From positions 1 through 5,552 of the forward strand of contig JAQCER010000288.1 in NCBI GenBank assembly GCA_027618625.1: a stretch of DNA of 5,552 nt, written 5' to 3'. The translations under genes and the position numbers were made by a program. The number at the start of each line of letters is the position of its first letter. Position 1 is the stretch's first letter. The DNA is from Verrucomicrobiota bacterium (GTDB taxonomy: Bacteria > Verrucomicrobiota > Verrucomicrobiia > Verrucomicrobiales > DEV007). A model generated the notes under the pieces. The model was given only the letters and a program-made list of their open reading frames with translations. It had not been told where the DNA came from and ran no database searches. Of the stretch, positions 1 to 5,552 are shown one piece after another.

Positions 1-47
1 CTGAACGCGGCGCCGGTTACCCCAGGGTTATGTAAACAGGATAGACC

Positions 48-488
48 ATGCCGCTACCTTCAATTACAGAGTCCGGTGACCTTCCAGTCGGAGTTCACCT
101 GGCAACGCTTACAGAAGTAGTTGGCCGCTTTGGAACAGTTTCAGATCGCCGTAAGCTCTTGGCTTTGCGGCTGCGTCGCGTTCATGAAATAGCGGTGCGC
201 ACCGGACACCTTGCGCGGTTCGTTGTATTTGGCTCGTTTATCACCAGCAAGATCGAGCCGAATGATGTGGATGTGTTCTTGATTATGGATGATGGATTCG
301 ACTTCACCCGCCTTGACCTTGAAACTCGCCTATTGTTTGAACACGCTCCCGCGCAAGCCCACTTCGGATGCAGCGTCTTCTGGATTCGCCGTCTTGCAGC
401 AATTGGGGGAGAGGAATCCGCGATCGAAGACTGGCAGATCAAACGCGACGGTACCTTCCGTGGGATCGTCGAGATTTCAGGAGTGTGA
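48..488 (+). CDS. Small nucleotidyltransferase-fold protein (DUF6932-like), possible toxin-antitoxin or defence component
   Basis: This is a 146-residue soluble protein with no signal peptide or membrane segment. Residues 57-79 carry the hallmark of a minimal nucleotidyltransferase (Pol-beta superfamily): a strand ending in VVFGSF (Gly62, Ser63), a ten-residue gap, then DVDVFLIM with Asp73 and Asp75 as the likely metal-binding pair. Length and layout, including a C-terminal segment with CSVFWIR and a final region DGTFRGIVEI, fit the family I know as DUF6932; that family name comes from memory and was not searched. A third acidic residue, usual in active enzymes of this fold, is not obvious: the candidate strand reads FGCSVFW (residues 106-112). 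The ATG at 48 is supported by AGGA at 38-41 with a six-base gap. The stop lies two bases before the next gene, so the two are almost certainly co-transcribed. The substrate is unknown. By analogy with MNT proteins it could nucleotidylate a protein or RNA, but that is inference. Confidence 0.8.
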   Translation: MPLPSITESGDLPVGVHLATLTEVVGRFGTVSDRRKLLALRLRRVHEIAVRTGHLARFVVFGSFITSKIEPNDVDVFLIMDDGFDFTRLDLETRLLFEHAPAQAHFGCSVFWIRRLAAIGGEESAIEDWQIKRDGTFRGIVEISGV

Positions 489-490
489 GC

Positions 491-691
491 ATGATAAGCA
501 ATGACCGCGAACTCAAAGTAACGCTGGATCGAATTGCCAAGTTTCAAAAGCAAGTTTCCGTACTGCGAGCCTCAGAGACCAATCCTGCAAACTACCATGC
601 AGCCGCCTCTGGACACATTGCAGAAATCGACCGGATGCAGTTGGAAGTTCGTGAATACTTGAGCCTTCATCCGGCCGAACTTGCACACTGA
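491..691 (+). CDS. 66-residue helical protein paired with the nucleotidyltransferase (putative antitoxin/partner)
   Basis: The ATG at 491 is preceded by AGGAG at 479-483 with a seven-base gap, and this ribosome site lies inside the last codons of the upstream gene. A longer reading of the same frame runs back to 368 but would overlap the nucleotidyltransferase by 121 bases and has no comparable ribosome site, so I chose 491. The 66-residue product is charged and looks almost entirely helical: one helix at about residues 4-27, a turn at ETNPANY (29-35), and a second helix at about 37-58 containing HIAEIDRMQLEVREYL, then a short LSLHPAE tail. There is no signal peptide. I recall similar small proteins, ending in an EIDRMQLEVREYL-like helix, encoded beside toxin-antitoxin-type genes, but no function is certain. 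The tight coupling suggests it binds or controls the protein encoded upstream. It lacks an obvious helix-turn-helix, so DNA binding is unproven. Confidence 0.78.
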   Translation: MISNDRELKVTLDRIAKFQKQVSVLRASETNPANYHAAASGHIAEIDRMQLEVREYLSLHPAELAH

Positions 692-697
692 TGAATG

Positions 698-744
698 GCC
701 TAACACCGGCTGCACCAGACGGCGCTTCGCACCGCTGGTGAGCC
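698..744 (+). other. attC-like structure (decayed integron cassette recombination site)
   Basis: GCCTAAC at 698-704 matches the integron R'' consensus RYYYAAC. It is followed by an imperfect hairpin. GGCT 708-711 pairs with AGCC 741-744, CACCAG 713-718 with CTGGTG 735-740, CGG 720-722 with CCG 732-734, and GC 724-725 with GC 729-730, leaving a TTC loop at 726-728. G712 and A719 are unpaired on the same arm, as extrahelical bases are in true attC sites, and C723/A731 is a mismatch. It begins seven bases after the stop of the preceding gene, where attC sites lie. The right-hand box, expected as GTTAGGC just after 744, is absent: the sequence there is TTGCATTGTG. I therefore read it as a decayed or half site, probably not recombination-competent. 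It could instead be a plain hairpin that protects or terminates the transcript, although no U-tract follows. Confidence 0.5.
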
Positions 745-764
745 TTGCATTGTGCACTGAAATA

Positions 765-932
765 ATGGTTTTCCGACGCAAGAAGAGAACTGCGAGAGTA
801 CTTCCCTATATCAAAGTCTGGGTTGTCCGAGTTCCAAGCGTGCCGGGCTTTGATTTCTCTACGGGCTGTGAGGATTCGCCTGCTGTCCGCGACTTTGAAA
901 ATGGACTCCTTGTCACATATCTTGAGGACTGA
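765..932 (+). CDS. Possible 55-residue hypothetical protein
   Basis: An ATG at 765 opens a 55-residue frame ending at the TGA at 930-932. The first ten residues are basic (MVFRRKKRTA). The rest contains VRVPSVPGFDFSTG and ends FENGLLVTYLED, which reads more like real protein than random translation. Earlier in-frame starts exist (681) but would run through the attC-like hairpin and overlap the preceding gene. No good ribosome site precedes 765, and I do not recognise the product. It could be a small cassette gene, the 3' remnant of a larger gene lost at the damaged attC-like site, or non-coding. Its last codons overlap the candidate promoter for the next gene. Confidence 0.35.
   Translation: MVFRRKKRTARVLPYIKVWVVRVPSVPGFDFSTGCEDSPAVRDFENGLLVTYLED
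895..923 (+). promoter_or_regulatory. Candidate sigma-70 promoter for the GH38 gene
   Basis: TTGAAA at 895-900 differs from the -35 consensus by one base. TATCTT at 918-923 differs from the -10 consensus by two, and the spacer is exactly 17 bases. Transcription would begin near 930, about 50 bases before the ATG at 981. It lies in the tail of the doubtful small ORF. Only sequence similarity supports it, and the organism's sigma factors are unknown. Confidence 0.33.
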
Positions 933-980
933 CCCGGAATCCTACCGGAAGATTATCCAAGAATAGAGGAGTGAACCTGA

Positions 981-3443
981 ATGAGTGGAACAAGAGCAAA
1001 CCAGGGAATTCAACAATTGATCGCAAAGAAGCATTGCCATGTCGTCGGGCTGACGCATATCGACCTCGCCTGGCTGTGGGACAGTAAACACTATGCGGAG
1101 TGCCAGGAGAAGGCGGTCGTGCGGCTGCTCGACTGCCTGGAACAGGACGCAGACTTCACCTACGTCATCGAACAGTTCGCTCATTATCGGGCCCTGGCCC
1201 AGCGGCGTCCCGACTTGATTGGCAAGCTGCGTACGTACGTAGAAGACGGACGCGTGGAAGTGGCCGGTGGCATGGCTTCGTCGCTGGACACGAACGGAGT
1301 GAACGGTGAGAGCTACGTGCGCAATCACTTGCTGGGCCGGTCCTGGGTGAAGGAGCATCTGGGCGGCCGTGCTGTCGTGGGTGATTTGATTGACACGTTT
1401 GGCCTTAGCGCACAGACGCCGCAGATTTACCAGCAGTTTGGGATCCCCTACATGTTCGCGAATCGACTGGGTGGTTGTGTACCAGACGAGATCTTCTACT
1501 GCCAGGGCCTCGATGGGAGCACGCTCCTGATGGCCGGCCCCGACGGTCATACGCCGAATCGGCGGGTACAGCGCGTCCACATGCTCCAGGCGAATGGACG
1601 CCACGAGAATGTCGACCAGCTCTTCGACAACGCTGCCTCGGCGCCCGTGGAAGACGGGCCCTTGCTGGTACTTGTGTATGACGAGAATGAACAGGTTCCT
1701 CTGCATCGCAGTCGTCATCAGATTGAGGCAAAGAACGAACACTCGGAGGACGGGACCTGGGGCTACTCCAGTTTGCATTCCTTCTTCATGGCTGTCGAAG
1801 CATTTGGGAAGGACTGGCCGGTTCTGGATGCTGACATGAGCCCGGCTTTTACCGGATGTTACGGCCTGCGCCCCTTTGTTCGTATGGAGAACAGGAAGTT
1901 GGAAACGCTCTTGCTCGAAGCCGAGAAGTGGGCGGTGCTGACCGGTGTTACGGGCTTTAAAAAACAGCTCGATGATGCCTGGTGGACGATGGCCCACATC
2001 CAAAGCCACGATGTATACAGCGGGTCTTTCCCGCATGCGGTCCGTGCCGAGGTCGCGGGATGGCTGGCCGATACGCAGGAGGTGGCTGAATCTGTGCTGA
2101 CGCGGACCCTGGGTACGACGACGGTCACACCGACTGACGACACCTGCGCCGTTGTCCTGGCCAATGGTCTGCCGTGGGAACGGCATGATGTGGCGACGAT
2201 CGCTTTGCCAACGGGCTGGAGTGGAATCAACGCAGTGCGCTCCGAGGACGCGGAACTCGCGTTCGAGGTTAGAGGCAGCGCCGTCCGCATCCTGGCCGAA
2301 GTCCCTGCGGTGGGAAGGCAGGCGGTTGTCCTGGAGCGCGGACCGGAGCAGGTGTCTGCGTCTGCGCCGGCTGTGGTGGAATCGGCGGTGATCGAGAATG
2401 AGTTCATTCGTGTGGCGTGTGCTTCGGATCTGGGAATCCAGAACATCGTGCTGTTGGCGACCGGCGAAGAGGTGGCAACCAACTGTGGCGCTCTGCTGGT
2501 TGTGCAGCAGGACACAGGCATCTACCAGGTCGATGCTCCGAAGGGTGGGGAATGGCCTCTCGAATGGTCGGGTGTGACCGTGCATGAGCCGGTGGTCACG
2601 CCGCTGGGGCAGAGCCTGACAATGCGTGGCGTGTGTGCCCCTCTTTCATGGGCGGGCTCCGAGAGTCGGCTCGAGTGGAAAATTGAGTTGACGCTTTTGA
2701 ACGGCAAGCCACGTCTGGACGTCTGTGTCCAGATCGACTGGGTCGGCGAGGCCAGTCGCATCCGTTTGCGTCTGCCTACCAATATTGACAGCGCACGGGG
2801 TGCCTACGAGATTCCTTTCGGCGTTGTCAACCGCACGCCGTATGGGATCCGCGACAGGGCCAATGGGGAGTGGCCGGCCCATCGGTTCGTCGCCATTCAA
2901 GACAGTCGGCACGGTGTCGCTCTTGTCAATACCGGCACCATGGGGGGCGAAGTCCTCGGGGGCCGCATTTACGCCACGCTCTTCCGTGCGCCCGCCACGC
3001 CCTGGGTCAAGCTTGTGCCGGACGAAACCTCGTCGCAGCACGGTCACCACACCTACCCGTTCGCAATTGTGCCCTATGCGGGATCTCTTGCCGAAAGCCC
3101 GGTCTTGCGGAGCGCTCAGGAGGTAAACGACCCCCTTCTCGCCCGTTTTCCGTCCAGCGTTCTCACGGAATCCGCGTCTCTGCTGGACCTGTCTCCTGGT
3201 TCGTGCGTCCTCTCGGCGGTCAAACCCCCTGAGGATGAGGCCGAGGGCGAAGTCATTATTCGATTCTACGAATCGGTTGGACTTCCGACGACGGCTACGT
3301 TGCGGGTGGATGGACTCAGGCATGCCTGGCAATCCGATTTGCTCGAGGAGAAGGGCGAAGCGATTTCTGCCGAGGCGGATATCCTTCAGATTCCGGTCAA
3401 GCCATTCGAGATCTGCACGCTCCGTATCGCTCGACGGGCGTGA
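981..3443 (+). CDS. Glycoside hydrolase family 38 (alpha-mannosidase family), cytoplasmic
   Basis: This 820-residue protein has the three-part GH38 plan. The N-terminal barrel starts with HVVGLTHIDLAWLWD, where His26 and Asp28 match two zinc ligands. IDTFGLSAQTPQI follows, with Asp138 as the probable catalytic nucleophile, 110 residues after Asp28 as is normal for the family. The helical middle part contains FTGCYGLRPFVRMENRKLE (NR at 304-305) and IQSHDVYSGS, where His343 is the probable third-side zinc ligand. The C-terminal beta-sandwich has IENEFIRV (471-478), LVNTGTMGGE near 650 and an RFYE element at 761-764. Family members retain configuration and cleave alpha-mannosidic bonds with a bound zinc. 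The exact linkage cannot be read from sequence. No signal peptide is present, so it probably acts on imported oligosaccharides. GAGGAG at 966-971, nine bases before the ATG, supports the start. The length is within the bacterial family range and the frame is unbroken. It is much richer in GC than the genes to its left. Confidence 0.93.
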   Translation: MSGTRANQGIQQLIAKKHCHVVGLTHIDLAWLWDSKHYAECQEKAVVRLLDCLEQDADFTYVIEQFAHYRALAQRRPDLIGKLRTYVEDGRVEVAGGMASSLDTNGVNGESYVRNHLLGRSWVKEHLGGRAVVGDLIDTFGLSAQTPQIYQQFGIPYMFANRLGGCVPDEIFYCQGLDGSTLLMAGPDGHTPNRRVQRVHMLQANGRHENVDQLFDNAASAPVEDGPLLVLVYDENEQVPLHRSRHQIEAKNEHSEDGTWGYSSLHSFFMAVEAFGKDWPVLDADMSPAFTGCYGLRPFVRMENRKLETLLLEAEKWAVLTGVTGFKKQLDDAWWTMAHIQSHDVYSGSFPHAVRAEVAGWLADTQEVAESVLTRTLGTTTVTPTDDTCAVVLANGLPWERHDVATIALPTGWSGINAVRSEDAELAFEVRGSAVRILAEVPAVGRQAVVLERGPEQVSASAPAVVESAVIENEFIRVACASDLGIQNIVLLATGEEVATNCGALLVVQQDTGIYQVDAPKGGEWPLEWSGVTVHEPVVTPLGQSLTMRGVCAPLSWAGSESRLEWKIELTLLNGKPRLDVCVQIDWVGEASRIRLRLPTNIDSARGAYEIPFGVVNRTPYGIRDRANGEWPAHRFVAIQDSRHGVALVNTGTMGGEVLGGRIYATLFRAPATPWVKLVPDETSSQHGHHTYPFAIVPYAGSLAESPVLRSAQEVNDPLLARFPSSVLTESASLLDLSPGSCVLSAVKPPEDEAEGEVIIRFYESVGLPTTATLRVDGLRHAWQSDLLEEKGEAISAEADILQIPVKPFEICTLRIARRA

Positions 3444-3452
3444 TGTTAGGGG

Positions 3453-3486
3453 ACTGACGCGGGATCTCCCTGGTTTCCGCGTCGGT
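3453..3486 (+). terminator. Rho-independent-like terminator after the GH38 gene
   Basis: ACTGACGCGG at 3453-3462 pairs with CCGCGTCGGT at 3477-3486 (ten pairs, one of them G-U). Two further inner pairs (G3463-T3476 and A3464-T3475) close a loop of about ten bases. It begins nine bases after the stop codon, and the sequence that follows (ATTTGTCTGT, from 3487) is T-rich but interrupted. This position and shape suit a terminator or attenuator, which would separate the GH38 gene from the two genes downstream. The weak T-run leaves readthrough possible. Confidence 0.55.
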
Positions 3487-3580
3487 ATTTGTCTGTCAGC
3501 GGCAAATCCGTTAACAGGTAGTATCTCTATGCAATTCATCGGACTGGTCCATCTTTTTGATTAAGGAATACGTGAACCCA

Positions 3581-3805
3581 ATGATTTATCCTTACGACAA
3601 TTCCACGCAGACACGCTGGGATCGCGGCGAGTTCAAGGTTCAACTCAATCAGCCCAATAATCCTCGTCCTTTTGGGTTCTGTGACGGAAGCCCCGAAGAC
3701 GTTGCGGAGCTTCTCTCCATTGCCGAAGCGGAGGGCGCGGAGGACGTAAAGATCCACAAGAAGGTTCTTAAGACCGGGCGTGAGGTATGGACCCTGGGCG
3801 GATAA
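3581..3805 (+). CDS. Unknown 74-residue protein between the GH38 and ConA-like genes
   Basis: I do not recognise this protein. It begins MIYPYDNSTQTRWD and continues with a strand-like FKVQLNQP. A PFGFCDG turn containing the only cysteine follows, then an acidic helix SPEDVAELLSIAEAEGA (about residues 41-57) and a likely beta hairpin DVKIHKKVLKTGREVWTL. That suggests a compact mixed alpha/beta domain with no signal peptide or membrane segment. The start is uncertain. ATG 3581 lies 13 bases after AAGGA (3563-3567), which is a long gap. An in-frame GTG at 3572 lies only four bases after it, and a TTG at 3557 precedes it. Codon use resembles the flanking GC-rich genes, so it is likely native to this block. 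It sits 62 bases upstream of the ConA-like gene and is probably co-transcribed with it. A role with the neighbouring carbohydrate genes is inferred from position only. Confidence 0.72.
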   Translation: MIYPYDNSTQTRWDRGEFKVQLNQPNNPRPFGFCDGSPEDVAELLSIAEAEGAEDVKIHKKVLKTGREVWTLGG

Positions 3806-3818
3806 GAAACTCCTATCA

Positions 3819-3848
3819 TTGCATCCTTCATTGAAATGTCGGATGCGA
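3819..3848 (+). other. Weak hairpin in the leader of the ConA-like gene
   Basis: GCATCC 3821-3826 pairs with GGATGC 3841-3846, extended by a T-G and a T-A pair outside (3819-3848), with a 14-base loop. It ends seven bases before the ribosome site of the gene at 3868. There is no T-run after it, so it is not a convincing terminator. It could stabilise the transcript or modulate translation, or be chance. Confidence 0.2.
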
Positions 3849-3867
3849 CACAATTGGGGGAGAAACC

Positions 3868-4782
3868 ATGCCGGAACAACTTCCTGAGGGCAACGGTATC
3901 GCGGCGGACTACCCGGGGGACGTGGGAATCCAGAACGATCCCGCAGTAGTGTTCGCCGACGGCTTCGAAGAGATCGAAGACGATGTAATGGCTGCGTTGG
4001 GCAAGGACCAGAAGGGAAATCGCTGGGACAGTTGCGCCAACACGGTCCGTATCACAACGGAGCCGGAGCACGTCCACAGCGGCCGCAAGGCTGCGGAGGT
4101 GACCTTTGAGAAGGTGGGTAGCCACAACGCGGTCAAGAAGTTCAAGCCGGGATTTGACACGCTCTTTCTGCGCTACTACATGAAGTACCACCCGGAGTAT
4201 CCGGGCTGCCACCACACCGGCATGCTGATTCTGGCGGGCGCTCCGGGGATCACCCTGGCGAAGGGAAGTGCCACGGGCGTTGTTCCGGATGGGAGCAATC
4301 ACTTCGAGGCATTGGTGGACACGCTGCCTCCCCGGCAGGACTCGACGACTCCTCCTCCGGGCAACATCAACATCTACTGCTACCATATGGATCAGGGCCG
4401 TATATGGGGTGACCTGTTCTATCCCACCGGGGACGTGATGCCGGAAGAGAACAAGTGGCTGTTTGCGGAGAACTTCGTCCCCCGGCCCCATGTGAGTGTG
4501 GAGCGCGGCCGCTGGTACTGTTACGAGCTGATGCTGAAGGCCAACACGCCGGGGGAGCGTGACGGGCGCGTTGGCTTGTGGATTGATGGGAAGCTCGCGG
4601 GCGATTTTCCCAACCTCCGCTTTCGCTCGGTGGATGAACTCAAGCCAAATCACATCATCATTGTGGCGCACTCCAGCAGCGTTCGGCCCAATCAGACCTG
4701 GTGGTACGACGATATCGTCGCGGCCACGTCCTACATCGGCCCGATGCGTATGCCCGATTCTGCGGCAGAAGGGAAGAGATAG
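3868..4782 (+). CDS. Concanavalin-A-like jelly-roll protein (polysaccharide lyase/lectin-like)
   Basis: This 304-residue protein has features of a ConA-like beta-sandwich. It opens with a FADGFEE-type first strand near residue 31. LFLRYYMKYHPEYPGCHH at about 99-116 follows, then a variable, proline-rich middle (LPPRQDSTTPPPG). The typical end of the fold comes next: RWYCYELMLKANTPG, then DGRVGLWIDGKLAGDF (232-247), then RFRSVDELKPNHIII, and TWWYDDIVAAT at 277-287. The pattern of a one-strand ligand description (WIDGK), then a statement strand and a final YDDI strand, resembles polysaccharide lyase family 14/20-like and LamG-like proteins. Whether it cleaves or only binds a glycan cannot be decided. 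Tyr103, Tyr104, His115 and His116 are candidates for an active or binding groove. No signal peptide is seen, which is unusual for this fold. GGGGGAG at 3856-3862, five bases before the ATG, is a strong ribosome site. Confidence 0.75.
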   Translation: MPEQLPEGNGIAADYPGDVGIQNDPAVVFADGFEEIEDDVMAALGKDQKGNRWDSCANTVRITTEPEHVHSGRKAAEVTFEKVGSHNAVKKFKPGFDTLFLRYYMKYHPEYPGCHHTGMLILAGAPGITLAKGSATGVVPDGSNHFEALVDTLPPRQDSTTPPPGNINIYCYHMDQGRIWGDLFYPTGDVMPEENKWLFAENFVPRPHVSVERGRWYCYELMLKANTPGERDGRVGLWIDGKLAGDFPNLRFRSVDELKPNHIIIVAHSSSVRPNQTWWYDDIVAATSYIGPMRMPDSAAEGKR

Positions 4783-4869
4783 GATCAGTCCTGACCCGCA
4801 CCCGAGAGTCGCTCTGCCTTGCGGTCCGCTACATGAAGGATGCGGCCAGTGAAGAAAGACAGCGATCGC

Positions 4870-4888
4870 GGGCTTGATGCCCAAGCCC
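4870..4888. terminator. Hairpin in the convergent intergenic region (possible shared terminator)
   Basis: GGGCTTG 4870-4876 pairs perfectly with CAAGCCC 4882-4888 around a five-base loop. It lies between two convergent genes, 35 bases past the stop of the minus-strand CBS gene and 87 bases past the stop of the plus-strand gene. Read on the minus strand it is followed, after a palindromic GCGATCGC (4862-4869), by a T-rich stretch. Read on the plus strand no T-run follows. It fits better as the terminator of the CBS gene. Apart from it I see nothing in the 141-base gap 4783-4923. Confidence 0.35.
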
Positions 4889-4923
4889 AAAACCGTCCAC
4901 CCAAACGGGGCAACTTCAGTTAA

Positions 4924-5541
4924 TCAAATCCAAAGATCAAGTGGTGCGTGCTTGATCAATGCCCGCAAAATATCGCTTCTTGTAATCATACCAATGACCT
5001 GCTTGTCTTCATCTACTATGGGCATACACCCGATGCGCTCTTCAATCAAGACCCGTGCAATTTCACGAATATTTGTATCTGGCGTGGCCGTGAGAACCTT
5101 CTGGGTCATAATATCTGCCACAACACTCGGTTCGAGCTTTTCTTCTGCGTCATCCATAATTGCCAGCGCAAAAAGATCTCGGTCGGAAACAATCCCGCAA
5201 ATCCCACCACCGCTTGCAACCACCGGAATATGACGAAACCGGCGTTCCCTCACCATTCGACGCACCTCGTGTAAATGTGTATCAGGTTTGATACTTACAA
5301 CAGGTGCGCTCATAATTTGCTCTGCCCGAACAGCCAATTTGCGTTTGCCGGGTGTTTGCTGTTGATGTTTATATGCGGCAACCGCTTCCGATGCCTCAAA
5401 GTCATCTGAAGCCGCAGGACCATCCGATCTTTTCGGAAGCGCAACCTTTCCCCCAACATATGCGCTCCGCCGTATGGGATCAATTGGTTGAATCGAACGG
5501 TCGGTCGTGACGTTTTCTGGATCGTAACGCCAAAACGGCAT
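4924..5541 (-). CDS. Tandem CBS-domain protein
   Basis: This 205-residue cytoplasmic protein carries a Bateman pair. CBS1 covers about residues 72-130 (IMSAPVVSIKPDT, then RHIPVV, then GIVSDRDL at 116-123). CBS2 covers about 142-197 (IMTQKVLTATPDT, then GCMPIVDED, then GMITRSDIL at 184-192). The GIVSDRD and GMITRSD signatures, each ending in Asp (Asp120/122 and Asp190), are the typical adenosine-nucleotide ribose contacts, so it probably senses AMP/ATP or a related ligand. The first ~70 residues are polar and likely disordered, holding MPFWRYDPEN and the basic QQTPGKRK just before CBS1. No catalytic domain is attached, so it may act through a partner. The ATG (5539-5541) follows AAGGAG at 5547-5552 with a five-base gap. 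It is convergent with Region 2, and its lower GC sets it apart, so it is probably unrelated to the carbohydrate genes. Confidence 0.92.
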   Translation of the reverse strand: MPFWRYDPENVTTDRSIQPIDPIRRSAYVGGKVALPKRSDGPAASDDFEASEAVAAYKHQQQTPGKRKLAVRAEQIMSAPVVSIKPDTHLHEVRRMVRERRFRHIPVVASGGGICGIVSDRDLFALAIMDDAEEKLEPSVVADIMTQKVLTATPDTNIREIARVLIEERIGCMPIVDEDKQVIGMITRSDILRALIKHAPLDLWI

Positions 5542-5552
5542 ACTGTCTCCTT

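Noticed and set aside
1..47. Possible right end of a preceding attC site (GTTATGT at 27-33)
   Set aside because: It departs from GTTRRRY, and too little upstream sequence is in the window to show a paired left half.
745..768. Promoter-like TTGCAT and TAATGG after the attC-like hairpin
   Set aside because: The spacer is only 12 bases, too short for a sigma-70 promoter.
926..940. GGACTGACCCGG-like sequence recurring near gene ends (926, 3451 and loosely 4788)
   Set aside because: The first two copies share about a dozen bases but the flanks differ, one is part of the terminator stem, and the third is poor. This is compatible with chance.
942..2585. Long open frame of 547 codons on the minus strand, opposite the GH38 gene
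   Set aside because: It lies antisense to a clear GH38 coding frame with all catalytic motifs. Its translation is rich in His and Arg with no recognisable domain, as expected for a shadow of GC-rich coding DNA.
2646..3539. Minus-strand open frame of 297 codons over the 3' part of the GH38 gene
   Set aside because: It is Arg-rich and without motifs, and it overlaps the conserved C-terminal beta-sandwich coding sequence.
3851..3863. Thirteen-base exact repeat CAATTGGGGGAGA also present at 400-412
   Set aside because: One copy lies inside the nucleotidyltransferase gene and the other is a ribosome site. There is no extended similarity or structure, so coincidence is likely.
4862..4869. GCGATCGC palindrome, resembling the cyanobacterial HIP1 octamer
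   Set aside because: It was noticed only in the convergent gap and I saw no repeated occurrence, so it gives no support for a cyanobacterial origin.
3649..4890. Minus-strand open frame of 413 codons opposite the small gene and the ConA-like gene
   Set aside because: No ribosome site or recognisable motif was seen, and the plus-strand genes have strong ribosome sites and domain patterns. It is an antisense shadow.

Overview
The window reads as chromosomal DNA from a bacterium, probably an uncultured carbohydrate-degrading lineage. A planctomycete-like or Hydrogenedentota-like origin is only a guess, based on a GH38 glycosidase lying beside a concanavalin-A-like protein. There is no rRNA, tRNA, CRISPR array or recognisable transposase. 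Composition is uneven: lines sampled by hand in the first ~930 bases and in the last gene run at about 45-52% GC, while a sampled line in the GH38 gene is near 67%.

Region 1 (1-932) looks like an accessory cassette. A small nucleotidyltransferase-fold protein (48-488) is followed two bases later by a 66-residue helical protein (491-691), in the layout of a toxin-antitoxin-like or defence-associated pair. Seven bases after the second stop, an attC-like structure begins: a GCCTAAC box followed by an imperfect hairpin with two unpaired bases on the same arm. Its matching right-hand box is missing, so it is at best a decayed integron recombination site. A possible 55-residue ORF (765-932) follows.

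Region 2 (933-4782) is a GC-rich plus-strand block. It holds a full-length cytoplasmic GH38 alpha-mannosidase-family enzyme (981-3443), then a terminator-like hairpin, then a 74-residue protein I do not recognise (3581-3805) and a 304-residue concanavalin-A-like protein resembling polysaccharide-lyase or lectin folds (3868-4782). None of the three has a signal peptide. They could act together on an imported mannose-containing glycan, but the only evidence for that is adjacency.

Region 3 (4924-5541, minus strand) is a tandem CBS-domain protein with a ~70-residue N-terminal extension. It converges on Region 2 across a 141-base gap containing one hairpin. No clear new system is proven. The best leads are the nucleotidyltransferase/small-protein pair with its attC-like tail, and the unknown 74-residue protein between the two carbohydrate genes.
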